Shown: piece after piece, positions 1 through 5,645 of the stretch
How the letters are laid out: the number at the start of each line of letters is the position of its first letter
Numbering within the stretch: position 1 is the stretch's first letter
Assembly (NCBI GenBank): GCA_022425565.1
Contig: JAKMFG010000253.1
Coordinates: 1 to 5,645 of the forward strand
Source of the DNA: Alphaproteobacteria bacterium
GTDB taxonomy: Bacteria > Pseudomonadota > Alphaproteobacteria > Puniceispirillales > Puniceispirillaceae
Length of the DNA: 5,645 nucleotides
Reading direction: 5' to 3'
Notes under the pieces: model-generated
What the model saw: only the letters and a program-made list of their open reading frames with translations
Databases searched by the model: none
Told to the model about the DNA's origin: nothing
Translations under genes and position numbers: made by a program

Positions 1-1311
1 CCGCCCGGACGATCCGCCATTGCGGTTATTCGGGTCAGTGGTCCTGCTGCGCATATGGCACCGTCCCTGTTTGGGGTGGCCTGTCCGTCACCTGGTCGGT
101 TTCACCTCGTCAGGCTTCTTGATAAGACCGGCATGCCGCTGGACGAAGCACTGATTCTGGCAATGGCGGGCCCACGGTCCAGCACAGGCGAGGCCGTCGT
201 CGAAATCCATACGCATGGATCAATGGCAGTTACCGCAGCGGCGCTGCGCATTCTTGGCAATGCGCAAGGGTTCCGGCCGGCGATCGCTGGTGAGTTCACG
301 CACCGCATGTTTGCAAATGGCAAGATCGACCTTCTTGGCACAGAGGCACTTGCCGACCTGATTGATTCCGAGACCGACCGCCAGCGTCTTCAGGCCTGGC
401 GTCAGCTGGATGGAGCGCTCTACAAACCCGTCATGGAATGGCGCGAGGCGCTGATTCGTCTCGGTGCCCAGCTGGAAGCACTTATCGATTTTGCAGATGA
501 AGACCTGCCGCCATCGGTGGAAGCACAGCTGCGTGACGACAGCAAAGCCCTGATCCGCACAATCGAAACCGTTCTTGATGACGGACGTATCGGTGAGCAG
601 GTCCGCAATGGTGTCACGATCAGCCTGCTGGGCCCGGTCAATGCCGGAAAGTCGACCCTGCTGAACAGTCTGGCCGGGCGTGATGCGGCAATTGTTTCGG
701 ACGAAGCCGGCACCACGCGCGATGTTGTTTCGGTGCGTCTCGAGATTGACGGCGTACCGGTCACACTGCTGGATACCGCAGGGGTGCGGCAGACCGGTGA
801 CCTGATCGAGGCTGAAGGGGTGCGGCGTGCTGTCGAGGCGGCTAAGGGGGCAAGCGCCTCTCTTATTGTTCTGGATGGAAGTGATGCCGGCTGGCCAGAG
901 ACACTGGAGAATCTTCGCGGCATGGCAGGGCCTTCCTGCGGTGTCATCCTGAACAAGTGCGACCTGATGCAGGACGCAGCTATCGCTGCTGCCGCTGAAA
1001 CAGATGCTCTCACGGTCTCCCTTGCAGAGGGGACGGGTTTCGACAGGGTGGTGGCGTGTCTTCGTGATCTTGTGGTGCCGGCGAACCGGGATGAGGGATC
1101 CAGCCTGATCACGCGGGAGCGGCACAGGACAGCCTTGCAGGATACGGTCGCTTCACTGGAAGCGGCGCTGTGCCACGATTTCGCAATTGCGCCCGAGCTG
1201 GCGGCTGAAGACTACCGACGCGCAGCCGACAGTCTTGGAAGAATCACCGGGCAGATTGACGCCGAAGAGCTGCTTGGCAGCATATTTTCCAGCTTTTGCA
1301 TTGGAAAATAA
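1..1311 (+). CDS. mnmE: tRNA uridine-5-carboxymethylaminomethyl(34) synthesis GTPase MnmE (TrmE), 5'-truncated by the window
   Basis: MnmE is a K+-activated, dimerising cytoplasmic GTPase that works with MnmG to modify the wobble uridine (U34) of certain tRNAs, using a folate one-carbon donor. The reading frame is open from base 1: the first residues, PPGRSAIAVIRVSG, are the conserved start of the family's folate-binding domain, so the ATG at 55 is internal and only about 12 residues are missing. In-window residues 1 to about 115 form that domain (AGEFTHRMFANGKIDL). A helical domain follows, with the inserted G domain at about 206-365: G1 GPVNAGKS (nt 631-654, keeping the Asn linked to K+ coordination), G2/K-loop DEAGTTRD (700-723), G3 DTAG (772-783) and G4 NKCD (952-963). 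The protein ends in the diagnostic CIGK motif (1297-1308). The 436 visible residues plus those missing match the usual length of about 450. G1 has Val where Pro is usual. mnmG follows after 39 nt. Confidence 0.97.
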   Translation, partial: PPGRSAIAVIRVSGPAAHMAPSLFGVACPSPGRFHLVRLLDKTGMPLDEALILAMAGPRSSTGEAVVEIHTHGSMAVTAAALRILGNAQGFRPAIAGEFTHRMFANGKIDLLGTEALADLIDSETDRQRLQAWRQLDGALYKPVMEWREALIRLGAQLEALIDFADEDLPPSVEAQLRDDSKALIRTIETVLDDGRIGEQVRNGVTISLLGPVNAGKSTLLNSLAGRDAAIVSDEAGTTRDVVSVRLEIDGVPVTLLDTAGVRQTGDLIEAEGVRRAVEAAKGASASLIVLDGSDAGWPETLENLRGMAGPSCGVILNKCDLMQDAAIAAAAETDALTVSLAEGTGFDRVVACLRDLVVPANRDEGSSLITRERHRTALQDTVASLEAALCHDFAIAPELAAEDYRRAADSLGRITGQIDAEELLGSIFSSFCIGK

Positions 1312-1317
1312 CTGTAA

Positions 1318-1337
1318 AGGGCGCATAAAGCGGCCCT
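1318..1337 (+). other. Small imperfect hairpin in the mnmE-mnmG gap
   Basis: Seen directly: AGGGC (1318-1322) pairs with GCCCT (1333-1337). The stem can extend by GC/GC (1323-1324 with 1330-1331) around a single bulged G at 1332, leaving an ATAAA loop. It lies in the 39-nt gap, 13 nt before the possible GTG start of mnmG. Only four T (1345-1348) follow, and they do not directly abut the stem, so it does not look like a standard intrinsic terminator. It could be an RNA processing or attenuation element, or chance. Confidence 0.25.
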
Positions 1338-1350
1338 GAACGGATTTTGA

Positions 1351-3246
1351 GTGACCAGACGGAACAGCGCCGTGGAGTTTGACGTCATCATTGTCGGTGG
1401 AGGGCATGCGGGCTGCGAAGCGGCCACCGCTGCCGCACGCATGGGTGCACGAACAGCCCTTGTGACGATGCGCGCGGACCGGATCGGCGAGATGTCCTGC
1501 AACCCGGCCATCGGCGGACTTGGCAAAGGCCATCTGGTGCGCGAGATCGATGCGCTCGACGGCATTATGGGCCGGGCGATCGACCAGGCAGGTATTCAGT
1601 TCCGGATGCTGAACAGGTCCCGCGGTCCGGCGGTTCATGGTCCTCGCGCTCAGGCCGACAGGAAACTCTATCGCGAAGCGATCCAGCAATTCATTGCCGA
1701 TGCCGGCGTGACCGTCATCGAGGCGGCGGTCCGTGACCTGATCGTCGAGGATGGCAGCTGCCGCGGTGTGATCGCCGAGGATGGGCGTGAATGGCGCGCG
1801 GCAGCTGTGGTACTGACCACTGGGACCTTTCTGGGAGGTCTGATCCATCTGGGATCCGAGATCACTCCGGCCGGCCGGGTTGGCGAGGCGCCATCCAACG
1901 CGCTGGCAGAACGGTTGCGTGCCCTTGACCTGGCGGTGGGCAGGCTGAAGACAGGCACACCGGCGCGGCTCGATGGCAGGACCATTGACTGGGATGCGCT
2001 GGAAATGCAACCGGCAGACGACCCGCCAGTACCGTTTTCGACACTGACCGACCATATTGCTGTTCCCCAGATTTGCTGCGGTATTACCCGTACAACGGCT
2101 GAAACTCACAGGATCATTGCGGAATCCCTGCATCTGTCGGCGGTCTATAGCGGGCAGATTGCCGGGCAGGGGCCGCGTTACTGCCCGTCCATCGAGGATA
2201 AGGTAAAGCGCTTCGCCGACCGCGAATCCCACCAGGTGTTTCTCGAGCCGGAAGGACTGGATGATCACACGGTCTATCCGAACGGCATTTCGACCAGCCT
2301 GCCGCGCGATGTGCAGGACGCGCTGGTCGCCAGCATTCCGGGGCTCGAGAAAGCAGTGATCCTGCAATATGGCTATGCCATCGAATATGATTTCATCGAC
2401 CCGCGTTCGCTTACCCGTACGCTGGAGCTGAAAGCGCTGCCATCGCTGTATCTTGCCGGCCAGATCAACGGCACCACGGGTTATGAGGAAGCCGCCGCGC
2501 AGGGTCTGATTGCGGGAATCAATGCTGCCATGCGCGCGGCCGGGGATAGGGACGAGTTCAGCCTGACCCGGGCCGAAGCCTATACCGGCGTGATGATTGA
2601 TGACCTGATCACCCGCGGCGCGCCGGAGCCCTACAGGATGTTTACCTCGCGTGCTGAATACCGGCTTCTGCTGCGTGCTGACAATGCCGACCAGCGCCTG
2701 ACTGACCGCGGGATCGAAATCGGGTGCGTTGGTGAAGTGAGGCAGAAGGCGTGGCAGGCCAAGAAAGACAGTCTTAATGCCGCTACAGCGCTGCTACAGG
2801 CGGCAACCGCCCTTCCCAAGGCCCTGCAGGCATCCGGGCTGCCTGCGCCGCGCGACGGGGGCCGCAGGAGCGCTGCCGATATGCTGGCGCTAAGGGGCAT
2901 CACCATCAGCAGCCTGACGGGTCTCTGGCCGGAGCTGGATGCGATTGATATGTCTCTTCGCCCGCAACTTGAGGCGGATTGCCGTTATGCTGGTTATCTT
3001 GAGCGCCAGCGCGCCGATATCGAAGCGCTGCATCGCGATGAGGCCATTTCCATTCCGGCTGATTTTGATTACGGCGCGGTTGGCGGGCTTTCTGCCGAAG
3101 CGCGCGATGTGATGATGCGGCTGCGACCCCAGACAATCGGCCAGGCAAACAGGCTCCCGGGCCTCACCCCGGCGGCTGTCGTCGCCGTATTGCGCCATCT
3201 CAAGCGGGGCGGGGCCGCCAGCATGGCGGCCGCAGGACAGGCATGA
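1351..3246 (+). CDS. mnmG: tRNA uridine-5-carboxymethylaminomethyl(34) synthesis enzyme MnmG (GidA)
   Basis: MnmG is the FAD-dependent partner of MnmE; the complex installs the cmnm5-type group on U34 of tRNAs reading two-codon boxes. Numbering is from GTG 1351. The FAD-binding dinucleotide fold is [15 protein letters not shown] (residues 11-25), followed by [14 protein letters not shown] (48-61) with conserved Cys50. Family signature 1 is [15 protein letters not shown] (274-288), carrying the second functional Cys (278). Signature 2, at 369-392, contains [19 protein letters not shown]-terminal helical domain, used in MnmE and tRNA binding in the family, ends near [15 protein letters not shown] (597-610). 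The length of 631 aa matches the family (about 620-630). The start must be non-ATG: an in-frame TGA (1348-1350) directly precedes GTG 1351, and the only other candidate before the FAD motif is GTG 1372, which has GGAA at 1361-1364 upstream and would remove 7 residues. The stop overlaps the rsmG start by 4 nt. Confidence 0.98.
   Translation: MTRRNSAVEFDVIIVGGGHAGCEAATAAARMGARTALVTMRADRIGEMSCNPAIGGLGKGHLVREIDALDGIMGRAIDQAGIQFRMLNRSRGPAVHGPRAQADRKLYREAIQQFIADAGVTVIEAAVRDLIVEDGSCRGVIAEDGREWRAAAVVLTTGTFLGGLIHLGSEITPAGRVGEAPSNALAERLRALDLAVGRLKTGTPARLDGRTIDWDALEMQPADDPPVPFSTLTDHIAVPQICCGITRTTAETHRIIAESLHLSAVYSGQIAGQGPRYCPSIEDKVKRFADRESHQVFLEPEGLDDHTVYPNGISTSLPRDVQDALVASIPGLEKAVILQYGYAIEYDFIDPRSLTRTLELKALPSLYLAGQINGTTGYEEAAAQGLIAGINAAMRAAGDRDEFSLTRAEAYTGVMIDDLITRGAPEPYRMFTSRAEYRLLLRADNADQRLTDRGIEIGCVGEVRQKAWQAKKDSLNAATALLQAATALPKALQASGLPAPRDGGRRSAADMLALRGITISSLTGLWPELDAIDMSLRPQLEADCRYAGYLERQRADIEALHRDEAISIPADFDYGAVGGLSAEARDVMMRLRPQTIGQANRLPGLTPAAVVAVLRHLKRGGAASMAAAGQA
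3234..3239 (+). promoter_or_regulatory. Ribosome binding site of rsmG, inside the mnmG 3' end
   Basis: AGGACA, with an AGGA core at 3234-3237, sits 5 nt before ATG 3243 and within the last codons of mnmG. Together with the ATGA overlap (mnmG stop 3244-3246, rsmG start 3243-3245) it supports this start and suggests coupled translation of the two genes. Confidence 0.6.
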
Positions 3247-3845
3247 ACCTCCCCGAGGCGTTGGCCGGACAGCTCGATGTTTCACGTGAAACAATGGACA
3301 GGCTTGCTGCCTATGTGGCGCTGGTCGAGAAATGGCAACAGCGGGTCAATCTTGTCTCTGCCTCGACATTGCCGGAAATATGGGTGCGCCATATTTGGGA
3401 TTCGGCCCAGCTTGTGCCTCTCGTGCCTGCTGGAACAGGGCGGATTCTCGATGTTGGCAGTGGCGCAGGGTTTCCGGGCCTTGTCCTCGCCGCGTTGTGT
3501 GATGCCGAGCTGCACCTCGTTGAGTCGGATCAGAAAAAGGCCGTGTTCCTGCAGACTGTCATTCGCGAGACCGGAATTCGGGCCATTGTCCATAACAAGC
3601 GCATCGAATCCCTGCCATCCATCGGCGCTGATATTGTCGTGGCAAGGGCGCTGGCACCGATTGACCGGCTTCTCACGCTCCTTGAGGCCCAGCTGGTGCC
3701 CGGGACGAGGTGCCTGTTTCTGAAAGGAGCCCGTGCAGAAGTAGAATTGGCCACGCTCGAAACACGTTCTGATATTACCCACAGACTTCATCCGAGCCTT
3801 ACCAACCCCGAGGCTTTTGTGGTAGACCTGACGATAACGTCCTAG
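3243..3845 (+). CDS. rsmG: 16S rRNA (guanine(527)-N7)-methyltransferase RsmG (GidB)
   Basis: RsmG uses S-adenosylmethionine to methylate N7 of G527 in the 530 loop of 16S rRNA; in several bacteria its loss gives low-level streptomycin resistance. The 200-aa product has the family hallmarks in order: [10 protein letters not shown] (30-39), RHIWDS (49-54), the SAM-binding glycine loop [12 protein letters not shown] (68-79), the acidic end of strand 2, [12 protein letters not shown] (92-103), VARA (133-136) and FLKG (159-162). Its length is close to E. coli RsmG (207 aa). ATG 3243 overlaps the mnmG stop and has an AGGA site 5 nt upstream. Codons 12-17 (DVSRET) are spelled by a perfect parS palindrome, so this N-terminal segment serves both as protein code and as a partition site. 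parA follows after 19 nt. Confidence 0.97.
   Translation: MNLPEALAGQLDVSRETMDRLAAYVALVEKWQQRVNLVSASTLPEIWVRHIWDSAQLVPLVPAGTGRILDVGSGAGFPGLVLAALCDAELHLVESDQKKAVFLQTVIRETGIRAIVHNKRIESLPSIGADIVVARALAPIDRLLTLLEAQLVPGTRCLFLKGARAEVELATLETRSDITHRLHPSLTNPEAFVVDLTITS
3278..3293. other. parS: parS centromere-like ParB-loading site inside rsmG
   Basis: TGTTTCACGTGAAACA is a perfect 16-bp inverted repeat identical to the well-known chromosomal parS consensus bound by ParB/Spo0J proteins. By family knowledge, ParB dimers load here in a CTP-dependent way, slide outward as clamps, and the resulting complex is moved by the ParA ATPase. The site lies in rsmG codons 12-17 and about 570 nt before parA, whose downstream neighbour encodes the cognate ParB. 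The palindrome does not extend: the flanking bases A3277 and A3294 are not complementary. I saw no second copy in this window. Confidence 0.95.
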
Positions 3846-3864
3846 TCTGGAGCCGCATCCCGCC

Positions 3865-4641
3865 ATGTCGCCATCCAAGCGCATTATCGCCGTTGCCAAT
3901 CAGAAGGGTGGCGTCGGGAAAACCACCACCTCGGTCAATCTTGCGACTGCACTGGCGGCTTGTGGCCGTAGCGTGCTGCTGATTGATTTCGACCCGCAAG
4001 GCAATGCCAGCACCGGCCTTGGTATCAATGACCGGGCGCATAACAGCTACAGCCTGATTGCCGATGGCAGCGGCTCGGATGAAGCGATTCAAAAAACACA
4101 GGTTCCGCGCCTCGATATCATTCCAACCGTCGTTGATCTGTCGGCGGCCGAAGTCGAGCTATCCGACATGCCTGACCGGGAGTTTCGGCTCCGCGGTGCG
4201 ATATCGCGCATTTCGACGCCATATGACTACATCATCATCGATTGCCCTCCATCGCTCGGCATGTTGACCGTGAACGCACTGGCAGCCGCCACCTCGGTCC
4301 TTGTGCCGCTGCAATGTGAATTCTATGCGCTCGAGGGGCTGTCACAGTTGATGCGAACTATTGATGCTGTAAAGGCCGGGCTGAATGGTGCGCTGTCCAT
4401 GCAGGGCATCGTGCTGACCATGTTCGACAGCCGCAACAAGCTGTCTGCCATGGTGGCCAATGATGTTCGCGACCATTTTGGTGAGCTGGTCTATAATACG
4501 GTTGTTCCGCGCAATGTGCGGGTTTCAGAAGCGCCGTCCTTTGGGCAGCCGGTGCTGATCTATGATCTGAAATGTCCAGGATCGCAGGCTTATGCAGCGC
4601 TTGCAGCGGAATTGCTTCGTCAGGAAGCGCGAGCGGCCTGA
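3865..4641 (+). CDS. parA: Chromosome-partitioning ATPase ParA (Soj)
   Basis: ParA is a deviant Walker ATPase that binds DNA non-specifically as an ATP dimer; ParB stimulates its ATPase, and the resulting gradient pulls the parS/origin complex across the nucleoid. The 258-aa product has the deviant Walker A motif KGGVGKTT (residues 14-21) with signature Lys14 and Lys19, a Walker A' motif DFDPQGN (41-47), Walker B IIIDCPPS (123-130) and the conserved C-terminal RNVRVSEAPSFGQPV (216-230). It lacks the N-terminal helix-turn-helix of P1/F-plasmid-type ParAs, so it is the short chromosomal Soj type. The start is ATG 3865; the only Shine-Dalgarno-like bases, GGAG at 3849-3852, are 12 nt away and therefore weak. 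The short gap from rsmG and the 57-nt gap to parB, all on one strand, fit co-transcription. MinD and plasmid ParA are less likely given the parB neighbour and parS. Confidence 0.97.
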   Translation: MSPSKRIIAVANQKGGVGKTTTSVNLATALAACGRSVLLIDFDPQGNASTGLGINDRAHNSYSLIADGSGSDEAIQKTQVPRLDIIPTVVDLSAAEVELSDMPDREFRLRGAISRISTPYDYIIIDCPPSLGMLTVNALAAATSVLVPLQCEFYALEGLSQLMRTIDAVKAGLNGALSMQGIVLTMFDSRNKLSAMVANDVRDHFGELVYNTVVPRNVRVSEAPSFGQPVLIYDLKCPGSQAYAALAAELLRQEARAA

Positions 4642-4685
4642 TTGGCATGGGATCTTCGCTCGGAACAGACAAGGGTTAAAGGGAC

Positions 4686-4690
4686 AGGGA
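4686..4690 (+). promoter_or_regulatory. Ribosome binding site of parB
   Basis: AGGGA lies 8 nt upstream of ATG 4699. It supports the long ParB start, with the lysine-rich extension, over the only in-frame later candidate before the conserved N-terminal motif (GTG 4774), which has no clear ribosome binding site. Confidence 0.6.
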
Positions 4691-4698
4691 TAACGGGC

Positions 4699-5645
4699 AT
4701 GGCAAAGAAAGCCGAAACAGCGAAAAAGAAGCCGACAGCCAAGCCATCAGCTGGGGCAGCGACTAAGAAAGCTGTGAAAAAGACACCGGCATCTTCCGCC
4801 AAGCCGCGTGGCCTTGGACGTGGCCTGTCATCGCTTTTGGGTGATGCCGGCGTAGCTGCCGCAACCGGAACCGCCGCCCCGGCGGCCGCGGTCGCCCCTC
4901 AGGCAGACGCCTCTGGATCCGGGCAGACGCCGCAGACGCAACTATCTGGCCTCGGTGAAATCCCGGTTGAATGGATCAATGTGGGCCCCTGGCAGCCGCG
5001 CCGCCGCTTTGACAAGGAACGACTTGCCGAGCTTGCCGATTCCATTCGGGCCAAGGGCCTCGTCCAACCCATTCTTGTCCGCCCCCAGCAGGGTGCAAGC
5101 AACCGCTACCAGCTGATCGCCGGCGAGCGGCGCTGGCGTGCGGCACAATTGGCACAGCTGCATGTCATTCCGGCCATCATCCGCGAGATGACCGATGAGG
5201 AAGCGCATGAGCTGGCGCTGATCGAGAATGTCCAGCGGGCCGATCTGAGTGCTGTTGAAGAGGCTGAGGGCTATCGTCAGCTGATTGACAATTTTGGATA
5301 CACTCAAGAACAACTATCTGAAATAATTGGAAAATCTCGAAGCCACATCGCCAATCTCCTGCGCCTCCTGACATTGCCACAGGAGGTAAGCCAGCTGGTG
5401 GTCGACGGGCAGCTGAGCATGGGTCAGGTGCGCCCGCTGATCGGTCACCCTGATTGTGTTGCGCTCGCACGCCGGGTCGCCGAAAAAGGACTCTCCGCCC
5501 GTCAGGTGGAGGCCCTGGTCAAGTCGAAGAAAACAGCAGCCGTCACTAGCCAGGTCGTGGCAACGCAGCCAAAAGTGAACAAAACGGCAGATATTCGTGC
5601 CCTTGAAGAGAGCATACAGGCAAAACTCGGCTTGCGGTTGGACAT
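4699..5645 (+). CDS. parB: Chromosome-partitioning protein ParB (Spo0J), 3'-truncated by the window
   Basis: ParB is the CTP-hydrolysing DNA clamp that loads at parS, spreads along nearby DNA and activates ParA. The frame runs open from ATG 4699 off the window end (315 codons visible). Residues 1-37 are a Lys/Ala-rich basic tail with 11 Lys. GLGRGLSSLLGD (38-49) is the conserved N-terminal motif in the region that contacts ParA in the family. An Ala/Pro/Gln-rich linker runs to about 82. The N-terminal CTPase domain carries LVQPILVRP (121-129), the arginine motif GERRWRA (142-148) and ENVQR (176-180). A helix-turn-helix lies at about 202-224 (TQEQLSEIIGKSRSHIANLL), followed by the remaining parS-binding helices. 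A polar linker starts near 276; the C-terminal dimerisation domain has only just begun (IRALEESIQAKLGLRL). Bases 5281-5340, encoding the front of the helix-turn-helix, are only 32% GC, unlike their surroundings. The cognate site is probably the parS in rsmG. Confidence 0.97.
   Translation, partial: MAKKAETAKKKPTAKPSAGAATKKAVKKTPASSAKPRGLGRGLSSLLGDAGVAAATGTAAPAAAVAPQADASGSGQTPQTQLSGLGEIPVEWINVGPWQPRRRFDKERLAELADSIRAKGLVQPILVRPQQGASNRYQLIAGERRWRAAQLAQLHVIPAIIREMTDEEAHELALIENVQRADLSAVEEAEGYRQLIDNFGYTQEQLSEIIGKSRSHIANLLRLLTLPQEVSQLVVDGQLSMGQVRPLIGHPDCVALARRVAEKGLSARQVEALVKSKKTAAVTSQVVATQPKVNKTADIRALEESIQAKLGLRLD

Noticed and set aside
220..1125. 301-codon open frame on - opposite mnmE
   Set aside because: Antisense shadow of the MnmE G domain; no recognisable motif or ribosome binding site.
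1318..1348. Intrinsic terminator between mnmE and mnmG
   Set aside because: The stem is short and bulged, and the only T run (four T) is 7 nt beyond it, so the hairpin was recorded only as a low-confidence structure.
1153..2367. 404-codon open frame on - across the mnmE end and mnmG
   Set aside because: Its composition (many Arg, His, Cys and Gln, no domain pattern) is typical of antisense readthrough of GC-rich genes, and it lies wholly opposite mnmE and mnmG.
2890..3294. Open frame on - starting MFHVKH across the mnmG/rsmG junction
   Set aside because: It also begins by reading the palindromic parS site, on the opposite strand, and is antisense to two well-supported genes. No recognisable domain.
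3277..3723. Open frame on + starting MFHVKQ inside rsmG
   Set aside because: Its first residues are simply parS read in another frame, a well-known source of false gene calls. The true frame here is rsmG with all family motifs.
4642..4680. Possible parB promoter with TTGGCA as -35
   Set aside because: No -10-like hexamer at 16-18 nt spacing; the nearest AT-rich hexamer, GTTAAA (4675-4680), is 27 nt away.
5293..5301. DnaA-box-like TTTGGATAC in the AT-rich patch of parB
   Set aside because: It differs from the TGTGGATAA consensus at two of nine positions and I saw no cluster of boxes, so it is not support for an origin.
1..5645. A previously undescribed system
   Set aside because: Every gene belongs to a well-known core family in a familiar order, with no unexplained gap, mobile element or orphan gene.

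Overview
The window is a compact, fully co-oriented (+) block of five core bacterial genes in the order mnmE (5' end cut off by the window), mnmG, rsmG, parA, parB (3' end cut off). About 98% is coding; the three gaps are 39, 19 and 57 nt, so no stretch over 300 bases lacks a gene. This order (tRNA-wobble modification genes, then 16S rRNA G527 methyltransferase, then the chromosome-partition pair) is the classic origin-proximal cluster. The linked arrangement, the GC-rich codon use and the protein sequences point to an alphaproteobacterium. I cannot name the genus from the sequence alone.

Layout. Positions 1-1311 encode MnmE (TrmE), already open at base 1 and missing only about a dozen N-terminal residues. 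Positions 1351-3246 encode MnmG (GidA), its partner in making the 5-carboxymethylaminomethyl (or related) modification of wobble uridine 34. Its stop overlaps the start of rsmG (3243-3845) by an ATGA, indicating translational coupling. A perfect 16-bp palindromic parS site (3278-3293) is embedded in codons 12-17 of rsmG. parA (3865-4641) encodes a Soj-type deviant Walker ATPase. parB (4699 to beyond the end) encodes the CTP-dependent DNA clamp expected to load at that parS.

The genes form two functional units: a translation-fidelity unit (mnmE, mnmG, rsmG) and a segregation unit (parS, parA, parB). They are interleaved because the centromere-like site lies in the coding sequence of the last translation gene. 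I found no mobile element, RNA gene, CRISPR array or unknown gene, and no evidence for a previously undescribed system. The points most worth a second look are the parS site inside rsmG, a sharply AT-rich 60-bp patch in parB that coincides with the helix-turn-helix coding region, and a lysine-rich histone-tail-like N-terminal extension on ParB.
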